Below, piece by piece: positions 1 to 7,834 of a DNA stretch of 64,000 nt. The notes under the pieces were generated by a model, which had not been told where the DNA came from, made no database searches, and worked only from the letters and a program-made list of their open reading frames with translations. The position numbers and the translations under genes were made by a program. Origin of the DNA: Epilithonimonas zeae (GTDB lineage: Bacteria > Bacteroidota > Bacteroidia > Flavobacteriales > Weeksellaceae); contig NZ_FSRK01000001.1 of assembly GCF_900141765.1 (NCBI RefSeq), positions 2,480,001 through 2,544,000 on the forward strand, in the 5' to 3' direction. The stretch's first letter is position 1. Each line of letters opens with the position of its first letter.

Positions 1-262
1 AAGGTAAATCACATAGTTCTTTTACAATCAAACCTTTGATTGCAGGCTCGATGCTTTCGTAATCGTCACGATTAATTCCGTAATTTCCAATCAAAGGATA
101 CGTCATACAAACAATTTGTCCACAATAACTTGGGTCGGAAATCAATTCCTGATAACCCGTCATTCCCGTATTGAAAACCACTTCTCCAGCAGTGTCCTGC
201 TCTGCTCCGAATCCCGTTCCGTAAAAAACTTCGCCGGATTCTAATATTAATTTCTTTTTCAT
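1..262 (-). CDS. carA: Carbamoyl-phosphate synthase small subunit, N-terminal part (cut by window edge)
   Basis: Reading leftward from the ATG at 262, about 87 residues are visible before the window ends. They carry the CarA N-terminal pattern: [15 protein letters not shown], then [17 protein letters not shown], and TYPLIGNYG. CarA is the glutaminase subunit that supplies ammonia to CarB for carbamoyl phosphate, used by both pyrimidine and arginine synthesis. The catalytic amidotransferase domain lies outside the window. The gene follows pyrB in the same direction with a 130-nt gap and no obvious terminator, so it is probably co-transcribed and shares the pyr leader control. No carB is visible here. 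Confidence 0.93.
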   Translation of the reverse strand, partial: MKKKLILESGEVFYGTGFGAEQDTAGEVVFNTGMTGYQELISDPSYCGQIVCMTYPLIGNYGINRDDYESIEPAIKGLIVKELCDLP

Positions 263-392
263 TTTTACTTTTTTAGATTCAAGAACCGAGACTTCAGATT
301 TCAGACTTTTCTTGATTCTTGAATCTTTCTTCTTGTTTCTTTATTTCAATTTTTACTCAAAAAAAACACGCCCGAAAGCGTGAATAAATATT

Positions 393-1295
393 TTAATTTT
401 TGGAGTCGATGAATTCGAATCCTTTGTTTTCCAAATCATATTTAAGGATTGCCATTCTCGCAAAAACGCCGTTCTGCATTTGTTTGAAAATTCTCGACCT
501 TTCGCATTCAACTAATTCCGAATCAATTTCCACGCCTCTGTTGATTGGCGCCGGATGCATAATGATGGCGCCGGGCTTCATCTTTGCTTCTCTTTCTTTT
601 GTCAAACCAAATTTTTTCAGATAATCTTCCGGTTTGAAACTGAAATTTCTCTCGTGGCGTTCGTGCTGGATTCTCAACAGAATCAAAACATCAACTTCTT
701 TCACAAGATCATCGAACTGCATATAAGTTCCGTTGACCAGCATTCCTTCATCAAACCAAAATTCTGGTCCGGAGAAATAAACTTTCGCACCCAATCTTCT
801 GAATAGTCCTGCGTCAGAATTCGCAACACGGCTGTGCTTTACATCGCCAACAATTCCGATTTTAAGACCTTCGATCTTTCCAAATTCCTGAATGATTGTC
901 AGCGCATCCAGAATCGCTTGTGAAGGATGGCTCCCTACGCCGTCGCCCGCATTTATAATACTTAGTTTAGCATCTTTCAATGCATCGTAATAACGCTTTT
1001 CAGAATGTCTGATAACCGCTACTTCCACGCCAATTGCTTCCAGTGTTTTGATAGTGTCCAAAAGTGTTTCTCCTTTTGCAATCGAACTTTTATCGGCTTC
1101 GAAGTCGATAACCTTAAGTCCGAGTTTCTTTTCAGCAACCTCAAAACTTGTTTTTGTTCTTGTACTATTCTCAAAAAACAGGTTCGCTGCAAAAACGTCG
1201 CCTTTGATCTTACTTATTTTACCATCGGCAAACTGTTGTGTTTCTTGTAAAATTTTCTCAATACTATCAGTAGAAATGCGTGAAAGCTTAATCAT
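393..1295 (-). CDS. pyrB: Aspartate carbamoyltransferase catalytic subunit
   Basis: PyrB condenses carbamoyl phosphate and aspartate in the first committed step of pyrimidine synthesis. The 300-residue length is typical of the catalytic chain. The carbamoyl-phosphate loop STRT is at residues 44-47, a lysine of the mobile loop at K74, HPSQ at 123-126, and the C-terminal [11 protein letters not shown] at 247-257. No pyrI follows; the next gene is carA. Transcription must cross the leader hairpin at 1319-1341, whose T tract ends only about 17 nt before the ATG, so expression is probably set by attenuation. Confidence 0.96.
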   Translation of the reverse strand: MIKLSRISTDSIEKILQETQQFADGKISKIKGDVFAANLFFENSTRTKTSFEVAEKKLGLKVIDFEADKSSIAKGETLLDTIKTLEAIGVEVAVIRHSEKRYYDALKDAKLSIINAGDGVGSHPSQAILDALTIIQEFGKIEGLKIGIVGDVKHSRVANSDAGLFRRLGAKVYFSGPEFWFDEGMLVNGTYMQFDDLVKEVDVLILLRIQHERHERNFSFKPEDYLKKFGLTKEREAKMKPGAIIMHPAPINRGVEIDSELVECERSRIFKQMQNGVFARMAILKYDLENKGFEFIDSKN

Positions 1296-1318
1296 AATTC
1301 AAATTTTTAAATAAAAAA

Positions 1319-1341
1319 AACGAAGCCTAAAAGACTTCGTT
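1319..1341 (-). terminator. Intrinsic terminator in the pyrB leader (attenuator)
   Basis: On the minus strand AACGAAGTC pairs with GGCTTCGTT around a TTTTA loop: a 9-bp stem with one G-U pair. It is followed directly by eight T residues. It lies upstream of pyrB, not after a gene, and its first two bases are the last two of the leader-peptide stop codon. A ribosome close behind RNA polymerase would therefore cover the left arm. This is the geometry of a UTP-sensitive attenuator. Confidence 0.85.
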
Positions 1342-1414
1342 AAATATAAAAAATATTGTTGTTGTCGGCAAACTTGCCAATTGTTTTTGTCGCTAAATTC
1401 TGTACCAGATTCAT
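1340..1414 (-). CDS. Putative 24-residue pyr leader peptide
   Basis: An ATG at 1414 opens a 24-codon frame that begins MNLVQNLATK and ends NNNIFYI, with TAA at 1342-1340. The last codons are encoded by a T-rich run (ATATTTTTTATATT) just before the terminator hairpin. In the enterobacterial pyrBI leader, RNA polymerase pauses at such U runs when UTP is low, and the translating ribosome then prevents the terminator from folding. The start is only 6 nt from the -7 element, so the message may be leaderless. The frame and placement are seen directly; translation and function are inferred. Confidence 0.6.
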   Translation of the reverse strand: MNLVQNLATKTIGKFADNNNIFYI

Positions 1415-1420
1415 TGGGTG

Positions 1421-1428
1421 CAAAGATA
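1421..1428 (-). promoter_or_regulatory. -7 promoter element of the pyrB-carA transcript
   Basis: TATCTTTG on the minus strand matches the Bacteroidota consensus TAnnTTTG. It lies six bases upstream of the leader-peptide ATG and about 125 nt before pyrB. No clear TTG is found at the usual -33 distance. Confidence 0.65.
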
Positions 1429-1502
1429 CCAATATTTTTGATATTATGAAATCTTCTTCACAATATTTTATGTTAAATCAATGAACTTCTATTCTCGAAT
1501 TG

Positions 1503-1530
1503 TTGCCTTCAATTTTTTTCTTTACTTTTG
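1503..1530 (+). promoter_or_regulatory. Promoter of the Lrp/AsnC-family gene
   Basis: TTG at 1503-1505 and TACTTTTG at 1523-1530 are separated by 17 nt, matching the Bacteroidota -33/-7 consensus. The gene starts 18 nt downstream. Confidence 0.7.
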
Positions 1531-1548
1531 AAAGAATGATTACCCATT

Positions 1549-2010
1549 ATGAGTTTGGATAAAAAAGACAAATTAATTCTTTCGCTTCTACAAGAGGATT
1601 CTACATTATCTGTAAAAGAAATCTCCGAAAAAATCGGACTGACTTTCACACCTACTTACGAGCGCATCAAAAATCTTGAAAAACAAGGCGTTGTAGAGAA
1701 ATATGTAGCAATTTTAAACCGTGAAAAACTCGGAATCAACATTGTTGTTTACTGCAATATCCGCCTGAAAGAACAATCTCAAAAAACTTTGAAAGAATTT
1801 GAAGATTACATTTCTAAATATGATGAAATTCAGGAAATTACAAGTCTTTCCGGCGAATATGATTATCAATTAAAAATCCTTGCCAACGACATCAATTCTT
1901 ATAACGAATTCACTGTAAATGTGATTTCAAACAGTCCTCACATTGGTCAATATCACAGTTCTATAGTTCTTGCTGAAGTCAAAAAAACGACTAAGTTTAA
2001 GTTGGATTAA
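1549..2010 (+). CDS. Lrp/AsnC family transcriptional regulator
   Basis: The 153-residue protein has an N-terminal winged helix-turn-helix (about residues 4-60: LDKKDKLILSLLQ, then ISEKIGLTFTPTYERIKNLE). A C-terminal RAM ligand-binding domain (about 65-145) contains ITSLSGEYDYQLKI and the typical VISNSPHIGQYHSSIVL region. Such proteins form dimers or octamers and often sense amino acids. The gene sits between the pyr and arg transcription units and converges on argH with a 4-nt overlap. Control of the nearby arginine genes is an attractive guess, but nothing in the sequence proves it. Confidence 0.93.
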   Translation: MSLDKKDKLILSLLQEDSTLSVKEISEKIGLTFTPTYERIKNLEKQGVVEKYVAILNREKLGINIVVYCNIRLKEQSQKTLKEFEDYISKYDEIQEITSLSGEYDYQLKILANDINSYNEFTVNVISNSPHIGQYHSSIVLAEVKKTTKFKLD

Positions 2011-3311
2011 CCCAACAATTTATCTCTGACTTTATTGAATTGATACTCGATTTCGTCGAGGCAAAGATTTCCCAAACTGCCTTGATGAGAATGATTGAGT
2101 TCTTTGTAATCGTATTCGAACAAACCACTTTCTATTTCCTGACCGATTTGAATGTAAGCATCACGAAATGATTTTCCATTCTTCACTTCTTCGTTGATTT
2201 TTTCTACGCTAACGATGTATTTATACTTTTTATCGTCCAAAATATTGTCTTTCACTTCGATGTTTGGAAGTGTGTAAATCAGGATTTCAAGGCATTCTTT
2301 CAAAGAATCGATGGCTGGAAAAAGGATTTCTTTTGTCAATTGTAAATCTCTGTGATAACCTGAAGGCAGATTATTAGTCACCAAAATCAATTCGTTTGGC
2401 AAAGCCTGAATTCTGTTGCATCTTGCTCTCACCAATTCGAAAATATCCGGATTTTTTTTATGTGGCATAATGCTACTTCCAGTTGTAAATTCTTTCGGAA
2501 AGCTTATGAAATCAAAGTTCTGACTCAGATAAAGACAAACATCGTAAGAGAATTTGCTTAAAGTTCCTGCCAAAACCGACAATGAATTTGCCAATAATTT
2601 TTCCGATTTCCCACGCGTCATTTGTGCATAAACAACATTATAATTCAAAGTTCTGAAACCGAGTTTGTAAGTCGTACTTTCCCTGTCAATCGGAAAAGAC
2701 GACCCGTAACCTGCGGCTGAACCAAGTGGATTTTTATTAATGATATTTTTCGTCGCAAACAGCAATTCCAAATCATCTACCAAAGATTCCGCATACGCGC
2801 CAAACCACAATCCAAAAGATGATGGCATCGCAACTTGCAAATGCGTGTAACCTGGCAACAAAACATCTTTGTAAAGATTGGCTTTGTCTTTCAGGATTTG
2901 AAAAAATGAATCGGTCAGTTCTGTGATTTCTCTGATTTCGTCAATTAAATATAACTTGATATCCGTCAAAACCTGGTCGTTTCTTGACCTTGCAGTGTGG
3001 ATTTTTTTTCCTGTTTCGCCCAATTTTTCGATAAGGATATTTTCGATTTGAGAATGGATGTCTTCTGCGGTTTTATCGATTTCGAAAGTTTCTTTTTCGA
3101 TGTCGATAAGAACTTCTTCCAAAACTGCAACAATCGCCTGCTCTTCATCGAGTCGAATCAATCCCACTTCTGCGAGCATTTTTGCGTGAGCGATAGAACC
3201 CAACACATCGTATTTTGCTAATCTGTCGTCAAAATCCAGGTCTTTCCCGACGGTGAATTTTGTAACCAAATCATTGGTTGTGATGTTGTCTTTTTGCCAG
3301 ATTTTTTTCAT
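2007..3311 (-). CDS. argH: Argininosuccinate lyase
   Basis: ArgH splits argininosuccinate into arginine and fumarate, the last step of the pathway. The 434-residue chain has the fumarase/aspartase-superfamily signatures: HTARSRNDQ at 105-113, GYTHLQ near 154-159, and the mobile catalytic loop GSSIMPHKKNPD at 278-289 with its reactive serine. It is the last gene of the leftward arg cluster and is separated from argE' by a repeat-filled gap of about 350 nt, so it may have its own promoter. Its 3' end overlaps the convergent Lrp gene by 4 nt, and no terminator is evident there. Confidence 0.96.
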   Translation of the reverse strand: MKKIWQKDNITTNDLVTKFTVGKDLDFDDRLAKYDVLGSIAHAKMLAEVGLIRLDEEQAIVAVLEEVLIDIEKETFEIDKTAEDIHSQIENILIEKLGETGKKIHTARSRNDQVLTDIKLYLIDEIREITELTDSFFQILKDKANLYKDVLLPGYTHLQVAMPSSFGLWFGAYAESLVDDLELLFATKNIINKNPLGSAAGYGSSFPIDRESTTYKLGFRTLNYNVVYAQMTRGKSEKLLANSLSVLAGTLSKFSYDVCLYLSQNFDFISFPKEFTTGSSIMPHKKNPDIFELVRARCNRIQALPNELILVTNNLPSGYHRDLQLTKEILFPAIDSLKECLEILIYTLPNIEVKDNILDDKKYKYIVSVEKINEEVKNGKSFRDAYIQIGQEIESGLFEYDYKELNHSHQGSLGNLCLDEIEYQFNKVRDKLLG

Positions 3312-3324
3312 TTTAATAATTTTA

Positions 3325-3387
3325 AACGCAAAGAGCGCAAAGATTTTTTGATTTTTTATTGAAAATATTTTAAGGTTCGCAAAGGCG
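3325..3387 (+). repeat. Dispersed repeat A, copy 1 (upstream of argH)
   Basis: The unit reads AACGCAAAGAGCGCAAAG, then an A/T-rich middle (ATTTTTTGATTTTTTATTG), then TTAAGGTTCGCAAAGGCG. Close copies lie at 5517, 7780, 8810 and 44236. Each begins 8-23 nt upstream of a leftward start codon and always in the same orientation to the gene. Here the distance to the argH ATG is 13 nt. Confidence 0.8.
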
Positions 3388-3421
3388 CTTACGCTCAGCT
3401 AAGAATGAATTTTAAAGTTCT

Positions 3422-3500
3422 TTTGTCATTCCGGAGGAATCTAAACGGTTGAGATTGACTTCGTCGAACCACTTCGTTAGGTTTCCTACGGAATGACAAA
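3422..3500. repeat. Inverted-repeat element with TTTGTCATTCCG ends
   Basis: TTTGTCATTCCGGAGGAATC at the left end pairs with GGTTTCCTACGGAATGACAAA at the right end, enclosing about 38 nt. The transcript would fold into a long hairpin. The shape suggests a small non-autonomous mobile repeat (MITE-like). A degraded fragment of similar sequence (CTTCCTTCAGGATGACA) lies near 8874-8891. Confidence 0.6.
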
Positions 3501-3539
3501 CTTTGTGATTATAATCCTCTCTTGTTTTATACCGAATCT

Positions 3540-3647
3540 GCAGCCCGACTTGAGTGGAAATCCTTTTTTGCTTATGCTCAATTTCTATTTAATGTGAAAT
3601 CGTCTGCAAAAAAGATTGGGAGCGGAAGGCGGATTAGCTGCCCAAAT
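3540..3647. repeat. Dispersed repeat B, copy 1 (AGCCCGAC...AGCTGCCC)
   Basis: The conserved left flank GCAGCCCGACTTGAGTGG and right flank GGAGCGGAAGGCGG ... AGCTGCCCAAATC surround a variable centre, here CTTTTTTGC ... GCAAAAAAG with a loop of about 35 nt. Copies with the same flanks but different central stems are at 27720 and, more diverged, at 40398. This copy lies in the argE'-argH gap. Confidence 0.75.
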
Positions 3648-3659
3648 CCTTAAAATTTA

Positions 3660-4742
3660 TTACAATATTTTCTCTAATATTTTGATGTAAACATCGATGC
3701 CTTCTCGGATTTCGTCGATGTAAATAAACTCGTCTGCGGTGTGGGAACGTAAGCTGTCGCCGGGCCCCAGCTTGACCGATGTGCACGGAATAATCGCCTG
3801 GTCCGAGGATGTCGGCGAACCGTAAGTTGTCCTGCCCAACGCCAATCCAGCCTGAACAAACGGATGGTTGACGTCGATTTTTGAGGAATTGAGTCGGAAT
3901 GACCTTGGTGTCAGTTTGGATTCCATCTGCGATTGGATGATTTCGAAAACTTCGCGGTTCGAGTATTCGTCTGTCACGCGGACATCCAGCGTAAAATTAC
4001 ATTTTTCTGGCACTACATTGTGTTGCGTTCCTGCGTTGAGAACGGATAATGTGACTTTCACATCGCCCAAATAATCGGAAACTTTCGGAAACTTAAAATC
4101 GAGGATGTTTTGCAAATCCTTCATACATTTCACAATCGCATTGTCATCGTTTGGATGCGCAGCGTGAGAAGGCGTTCCCAGCATTTCACCATCAATGACC
4201 AGCAAACCTTTTTCTGCGATTGCGAGATTCATTTTTGTAGGCTCGCCAACGATTGCCAATTCTACGTTCGGGAGTTGAGGAAATAAAGCTTCGATGCCGT
4301 CCAGACCGGAGATTTCTTCCTCGGCTGTCAATGCAATCACGAGGTTGTGCGACAAATCTTCGGCTTCATAAAAATAGAGAAATGTCTGCGCCATCGCCAC
4401 CAAAGACGCGCCCGCATCGTTGCTTCCCAAACCGAATAATTTTCCATCTTTCTCCACTGGAATGAATGGGTCCAAAGTGTAAGCTTTGTTCGGTTTTACC
4501 GTGTCGTGGTGCGTGTTGAGGAGAATCGATGGTTTGCCAGCGTCAAAATGTTTGTTGGTTGCCCAAATGTTATTTTTGAATCGGTTGACGGTCAATTGAT
4601 GCTCATTGAAAAAGCCTTCTATGATGAGCGAAGCGTTGTATTCGTCGCGACTCATCGATGGTGTTGCGATGAGTTTCTTCAGTAATTTGACAGCGTTTTC
4701 CGCAAGTTCTTCTCTGCTAAAGACAGATTTCAGTTCCTTCAT
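3660..4742 (-). CDS. argE: M20 family N-acyl-ornithine/N-acyl-citrulline deacylase
   Basis: The 360-residue M20 metallopeptidase removes the acyl group in arginine synthesis. Zinc-site motifs are visible: THHD at 77-80, the bridging Asp in GSNDAG at D109, the catalytic EE at 141-142, GEPT near 167, and a late His in LRSHTADEF. In Bacteroidota and Xanthomonas, where carbamoylation acts on acylated ornithine, this family deacylates acyl-citrulline rather than acyl-ornithine. The adjacent argF' makes that the likely role. The start overlaps the end of argB by 26 nt, which implies tight coupling. Whether the acyl group is acetyl or succinyl is not readable here. Confidence 0.85.
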   Translation of the reverse strand: MKELKSVFSREELAENAVKLLKKLIATPSMSRDEYNASLIIEGFFNEHQLTVNRFKNNIWATNKHFDAGKPSILLNTHHDTVKPNKAYTLDPFIPVEKDGKLFGLGSNDAGASLVAMAQTFLYFYEAEDLSHNLVIALTAEEEISGLDGIEALFPQLPNVELAIVGEPTKMNLAIAEKGLLVIDGEMLGTPSHAAHPNDDNAIVKCMKDLQNILDFKFPKVSDYLGDVKVTLSVLNAGTQHNVVPEKCNFTLDVRVTDEYSNREVFEIIQSQMESKLTPRSFRLNSSKIDVNHPFVQAGLALGRTTYGSPTSSDQAIIPCTSVKLGPGDSLRSHTADEFIYIDEIREGIDVYIKILEKIL

Positions 4743-5508
4743 TTCCTTGTTTTATTTGGTCTGACAGTTTTTTCTCGTTAATCAAAGACACTTTCTGAAC
4801 GCCGTTTTCTTTGGCCTTGAAAGCATTTTCGAGTTTTGGTAAAATTCCTTTGTGGAGTTTTCCTTGTGATTTTAATTCAGAAAATTCATTTTTATTAATG
4901 GTTTCAAGATTTGAATTTTCATCTTCCACATTTTCCAAAACCCCATTTTTATCGAAGCAGAACAACAATTCTGTCTCGAATTTTTTTGATAAAGCCTGAG
5001 CAATAGTTCCGGCAATCGTGTCTGCGTTGGTGTTTAACAGATTTCCTTTTTTATCGTGAGTGATTGCAGAAAACACCGGAACCAAACCCAGATTTATCAT
5101 ATTTGTAATCAATTCCTGATTGATACTTTTTTCATTAATATCGCCCACAAATCCAAAATTGATGGTTGGATGCTGGCGTTTTTCGGCTTGAATTAAATTC
5201 CCATCTGCACCAGAAAATCCCATTGCATTGCAATTGAAACTTTGCAATTTTGCCACAATATTTTTATTGATTCTTCCCGCGTAAACCATTGTTACGAGCT
5301 TCAAAGTTTTTTTGTTGGTAATCCTCCGCCCATCAATCATCGTCTGCGTGATTTTCAGTTTTTCCGCCAACGTTTCTGCAATCTTTCCACCGCCGTGAAT
5401 CAGAATTTTGGCACCTTCGATTTGAGAAAATTGCTCGAGAAAAGCTTTCAATGATTTCTTGTCATCGATTAGAGCGCCTCCGATTTTTATGATGTGTAGT
5501 TTTTGCAT
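4717..5508 (-). CDS. argB: Acetylglutamate (N-acyl-glutamate) kinase
   Basis: ArgB phosphorylates N-acylglutamate in the second step of the pathway. The amino acid kinase fold is evident from IIKIGGALIDD, the glycine loop IHGGGKIAE, the FSGADGNL region, and NTNADTIAGTIAQAL. I place the start at the ATG at 5508 (MQKLHIIKIGG, 263 residues); an upstream in-frame TTG at 5523 reads into the dispersed repeat. Its 3' end overlaps argE' by 26 nt. It follows argF' in the same direction. Confidence 0.93.
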   Translation of the reverse strand: MQKLHIIKIGGALIDDKKSLKAFLEQFSQIEGAKILIHGGGKIAETLAEKLKITQTMIDGRRITNKKTLKLVTMVYAGRINKNIVAKLQSFNCNAMGFSGADGNLIQAEKRQHPTINFGFVGDINEKSINQELITNMINLGLVPVFSAITHDKKGNLLNTNADTIAGTIAQALSKKFETELLFCFDKNGVLENVEDENSNLETINKNEFSELKSQGKLHKGILPKLENAFKAKENGVQKVSLINEKKLSDQIKQGNEGTEICL

Positions 5509-5516
5509 TTGTTTTG

Positions 5517-5577
5517 AACGCAAGTGCGCTAAGATTTTTTGTTAATTATTGAAAATATTTTAAGGTTCGCAAAGACG
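5517..5577 (+). repeat. Dispersed repeat A, copy 2 (upstream of argB)
   Basis: AACGCAAGTGCGCTAAG, an A/T middle, then TTAAGGTTCGCAAAGACG. The right half from TATTGAAAATATTTTAAGG onward is nearly identical to copy 1. It begins 8 nt from the argB ATG. Confidence 0.78.
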
Positions 5578-5608
5578 TAAAACTCATCAAAGATTTAATC
5601 TTTATTTG

Positions 5609-6562
5609 TTATTTTAATTCATCCAAAATTTCAGAGAAAACTGCTTGTGCAGAGAAGATTCTGTTTTTTGCCTGTTGATAAATGATTGAGTTTTCGCCGT
5701 CCATTACTTCATCGCTTAATTCCAGATTTCTACGAACTGGAAGGCAATGCATCACTTTTGCATCATTCGTCAATTCTAATTTTTCATTAGTCAACATCCA
5801 ATTTTCTTCAACTTTCGGCATCGTTGTGTAATCTTCAAAAGACGACCAGTTTTTCACATAAACGAAATCTGCATCTTTCAACGCTTCATCCTGATTATGA
5901 ATTACTTTTGTGTCTTTTGTGAAATTTTTATCCAAATCGTAACCTTCGGGATTTGCAATCACGAAGTCAACGTCCATTCGTTGCATCCATTCTGTGAATG
6001 AATTTCCGACAGCCTGCGCGATTGGTTTGATGTGAGGTGCCCAAGTCAAAACGACTTTTGGCTTTCTATTTTCTGTCCAATTTTCTGTAATTGTGATGCA
6101 ATCTGCCAAACTTTGCAAAGGATGACGAGTCGCAGATTCTAGAGAAATTACAGGAACTTTTGCGTGTTTCAGGAACTGGCTCAGAATACTTTCGTTCACG
6201 TCGTCTTCCTTGCTTTTCATTCCTGCGAAACATCGTACAGCGATGATATCACAATATTGATTCAGAACTCCAATGGCGTCTTTGATGTGTTCAACCGTGT
6301 CGCCGTTCATCACCGTTCCATCAGCAAATTCCAGATTCCAGGCTTCTTGCGCAGCGTTGAGCGTCAGGACATTTAATCCTAAATTTTGCGCGGCAATTTG
6401 GGAACTTAATCTTGTTCTGAGACTGGAATTGAGGAAAACCAAACCAATCGTTTTTCCTTTACCTTTGGTTGGATTTTCTAATGGATTTTCTTTTATCTTT
6501 AAAGCTTTTGCAATGATGTTCTGCAAATTATCTATATCGTAAACTGAAGTGAAATTTTTCAT
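5609..6562 (-). CDS. argF': N-acyl-L-ornithine carbamoyltransferase (ArgF'-type)
   Basis: This 317-residue transcarbamylase resembles the N-succinylornithine enzyme of Bacteroides fragilis and the N-acetylornithine enzyme of Xanthomonas, not classical ArgF. It has FLNSSLRTRLS (carbamoyl-phosphate site, residues 43-53), AWNLE, SATRHPLQSLAD, TWAPHIKP and MHCLPVRRN. The position that separates the two known subclasses, Pro90 in the succinyl enzyme and Glu in the acetyl enzyme, is Val90 here (MNGDTVEH). The acyl specificity is therefore open. It lies between argD and argB in the arg cluster. Confidence 0.9.
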   Translation of the reverse strand: MKNFTSVYDIDNLQNIIAKALKIKENPLENPTKGKGKTIGLVFLNSSLRTRLSSQIAAQNLGLNVLTLNAAQEAWNLEFADGTVMNGDTVEHIKDAIGVLNQYCDIIAVRCFAGMKSKEDDVNESILSQFLKHAKVPVISLESATRHPLQSLADCITITENWTENRKPKVVLTWAPHIKPIAQAVGNSFTEWMQRMDVDFVIANPEGYDLDKNFTKDTKVIHNQDEALKDADFVYVKNWSSFEDYTTMPKVEENWMLTNEKLELTNDAKVMHCLPVRRNLELSDEVMDGENSIIYQQAKNRIFSAQAVFSEILDELK

Positions 6563-6595
6563 TTTGCTGAATTTTGGAATCAGAAAGAAATCTTT

Positions 6596-7765
6596 CTAAT
6601 TCTCTGTTAAAATTTTCTTTTTCTCATCAATAGCTTTCAAGGTTTTTTCTAAAGCATTGATGAACAAATCGGATTCTTTTTCCGAAATATTGAGCGCCGG
6701 TAAAATCCGGAGAACATTCTTGTCATTGGCATTTCCAGTGAAAATAAAATGCTCAAACAGCAATGCTTTCCTGACATCTGCACAAGCTTGGTCGAGCTCG
6801 ATTCCAATCATAAGACCGCGCCTTTTGATTTTTTTGATGTGAGGGAAATTTTTGATTTTTTCTTCGATGTACGCTCCTATTTTTTCAGAATTATCAATTA
6901 AATTTTCATTTTCAATCACTTCTAAAACTGCAATTCCAGCCACGCAAGCGAGATGATTTCCACCAAATGTAGTTCCCAATAATCCGTAACTCGCTTCGAA
7001 TTTTGGACTAATCAAAACCCCACCAATTGGGAAACCATTTCCCATTCCTTTGGCAACTGTAATCAAGTCCGGTTTGATGTCAAATTCCTGATGCGCAAAG
7101 AATTTCCCTGAACGTCCGTAACCAGACTGAACTTCGTCCAAAATCAAAACTGCATCATTTTCTTTGCACAATTTTTCAATCGTTAAAATGAAATCTTTTT
7201 CCAATAAATTAATGCCGCCAACACCTTGAATTCCCTCTACGATTACTGCTGAAATTTCGTTTTGATTTTCGACAAAAACCTTTTCCAGTTTTTCCGAATT
7301 ATTGAATTCACATTTGATGAAATTCTGAGATTCGTTGACTGGCGCTACGATTTTCGGATTATCTGTTACCGCCACTGCGGCGGAAGTTCGGCCGTGGAAA
7401 GCTTCAGAAAAATAAATCACTTTCTTTTTTCCGTTGTGGAATGAAGCCAGTTTCAAAGCATTTTCGTTTGCTTCTGCTCCTGAATTACACAAGAACAATG
7501 AATAATCTTCGTAACCTGACAATTTTCCTAATTTCTCGGCCAATTCTGTCTGCAAATTATTCTGAACCGAATTGGAATAAAAACTGATTTTCTCCAGTTG
7601 ATTTTTCAATTTCTCAACATAATTCGGATGGTTGTGACCGATGGAAATCACAGCGTGACCGCCATAAAAATCGAGGTATTTTTGACCGTTTTCATCCCAA
7701 AGGAAAGAACCTTCGGCCTTTACAGGATTGATGTTGAAAAGTGGATATACGTTGAATAAATTCAT
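6596..7765 (-). CDS. argD: Acyl-ornithine aminotransferase (class III, PLP)
   Basis: ArgD transaminates N-acylglutamate semialdehyde to N-acylornithine. The 389-residue protein shows CNSGAEANENALKLA (93-107), FHGRTSA, the PLP-ring Asp in LILDEVQSGYGRSG (D210) and the Schiff-base lysine K239 in TVAKGMGNGFPIGG. GTTFGGNHLAC follows. It lies between argC and argF', with 33 nt to argF' and a repeat A copy upstream. Confidence 0.94.
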   Translation of the reverse strand: MNLFNVYPLFNINPVKAEGSFLWDENGQKYLDFYGGHAVISIGHNHPNYVEKLKNQLEKISFYSNSVQNNLQTELAEKLGKLSGYEDYSLFLCNSGAEANENALKLASFHNGKKKVIYFSEAFHGRTSAAVAVTDNPKIVAPVNESQNFIKCEFNNSEKLEKVFVENQNEISAVIVEGIQGVGGINLLEKDFILTIEKLCKENDAVLILDEVQSGYGRSGKFFAHQEFDIKPDLITVAKGMGNGFPIGGVLISPKFEASYGLLGTTFGGNHLACVAGIAVLEVIENENLIDNSEKIGAYIEEKIKNFPHIKKIKRRGLMIGIELDQACADVRKALLFEHFIFTGNANDKNVLRILPALNISEKESDLFINALEKTLKAIDEKKKILTEN

Positions 7766-7779
7766 TTTTACATTTTTTT

Positions 7780-7834
7780 AACGCAAAGTGCGCGAAGATT
7801 TTTTTAATTTTAAACTGCTTTAAAGTCGCAAAGC
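7780..7834 (+). repeat. Dispersed repeat A, copy 3 (argC-argD gap)
   Basis: AACGCAAAGTGCGCGAAG, then TTTTTTTAATTTTAAACTGC and TTTAAAGTCGCAAAGC. It fills nearly the whole gap between the argC stop (7835) and the argD ATG (7765). Its right half resembles the copy at 44236. Confidence 0.75.

Noticed and set aside
1361-1380. Second hairpin GGCAAGTTTGCC in the pyrB leader as an antiterminator
   Set aside because: The stem is only 4-5 bp and cannot pair with the terminator arm; it lies within the leader-peptide frame.
5509-5523. TTG start of argB at 5523
   Set aside because: It reads into repeat A; the ATG at 5508 is directly before the conserved LHIIKIGG strand.
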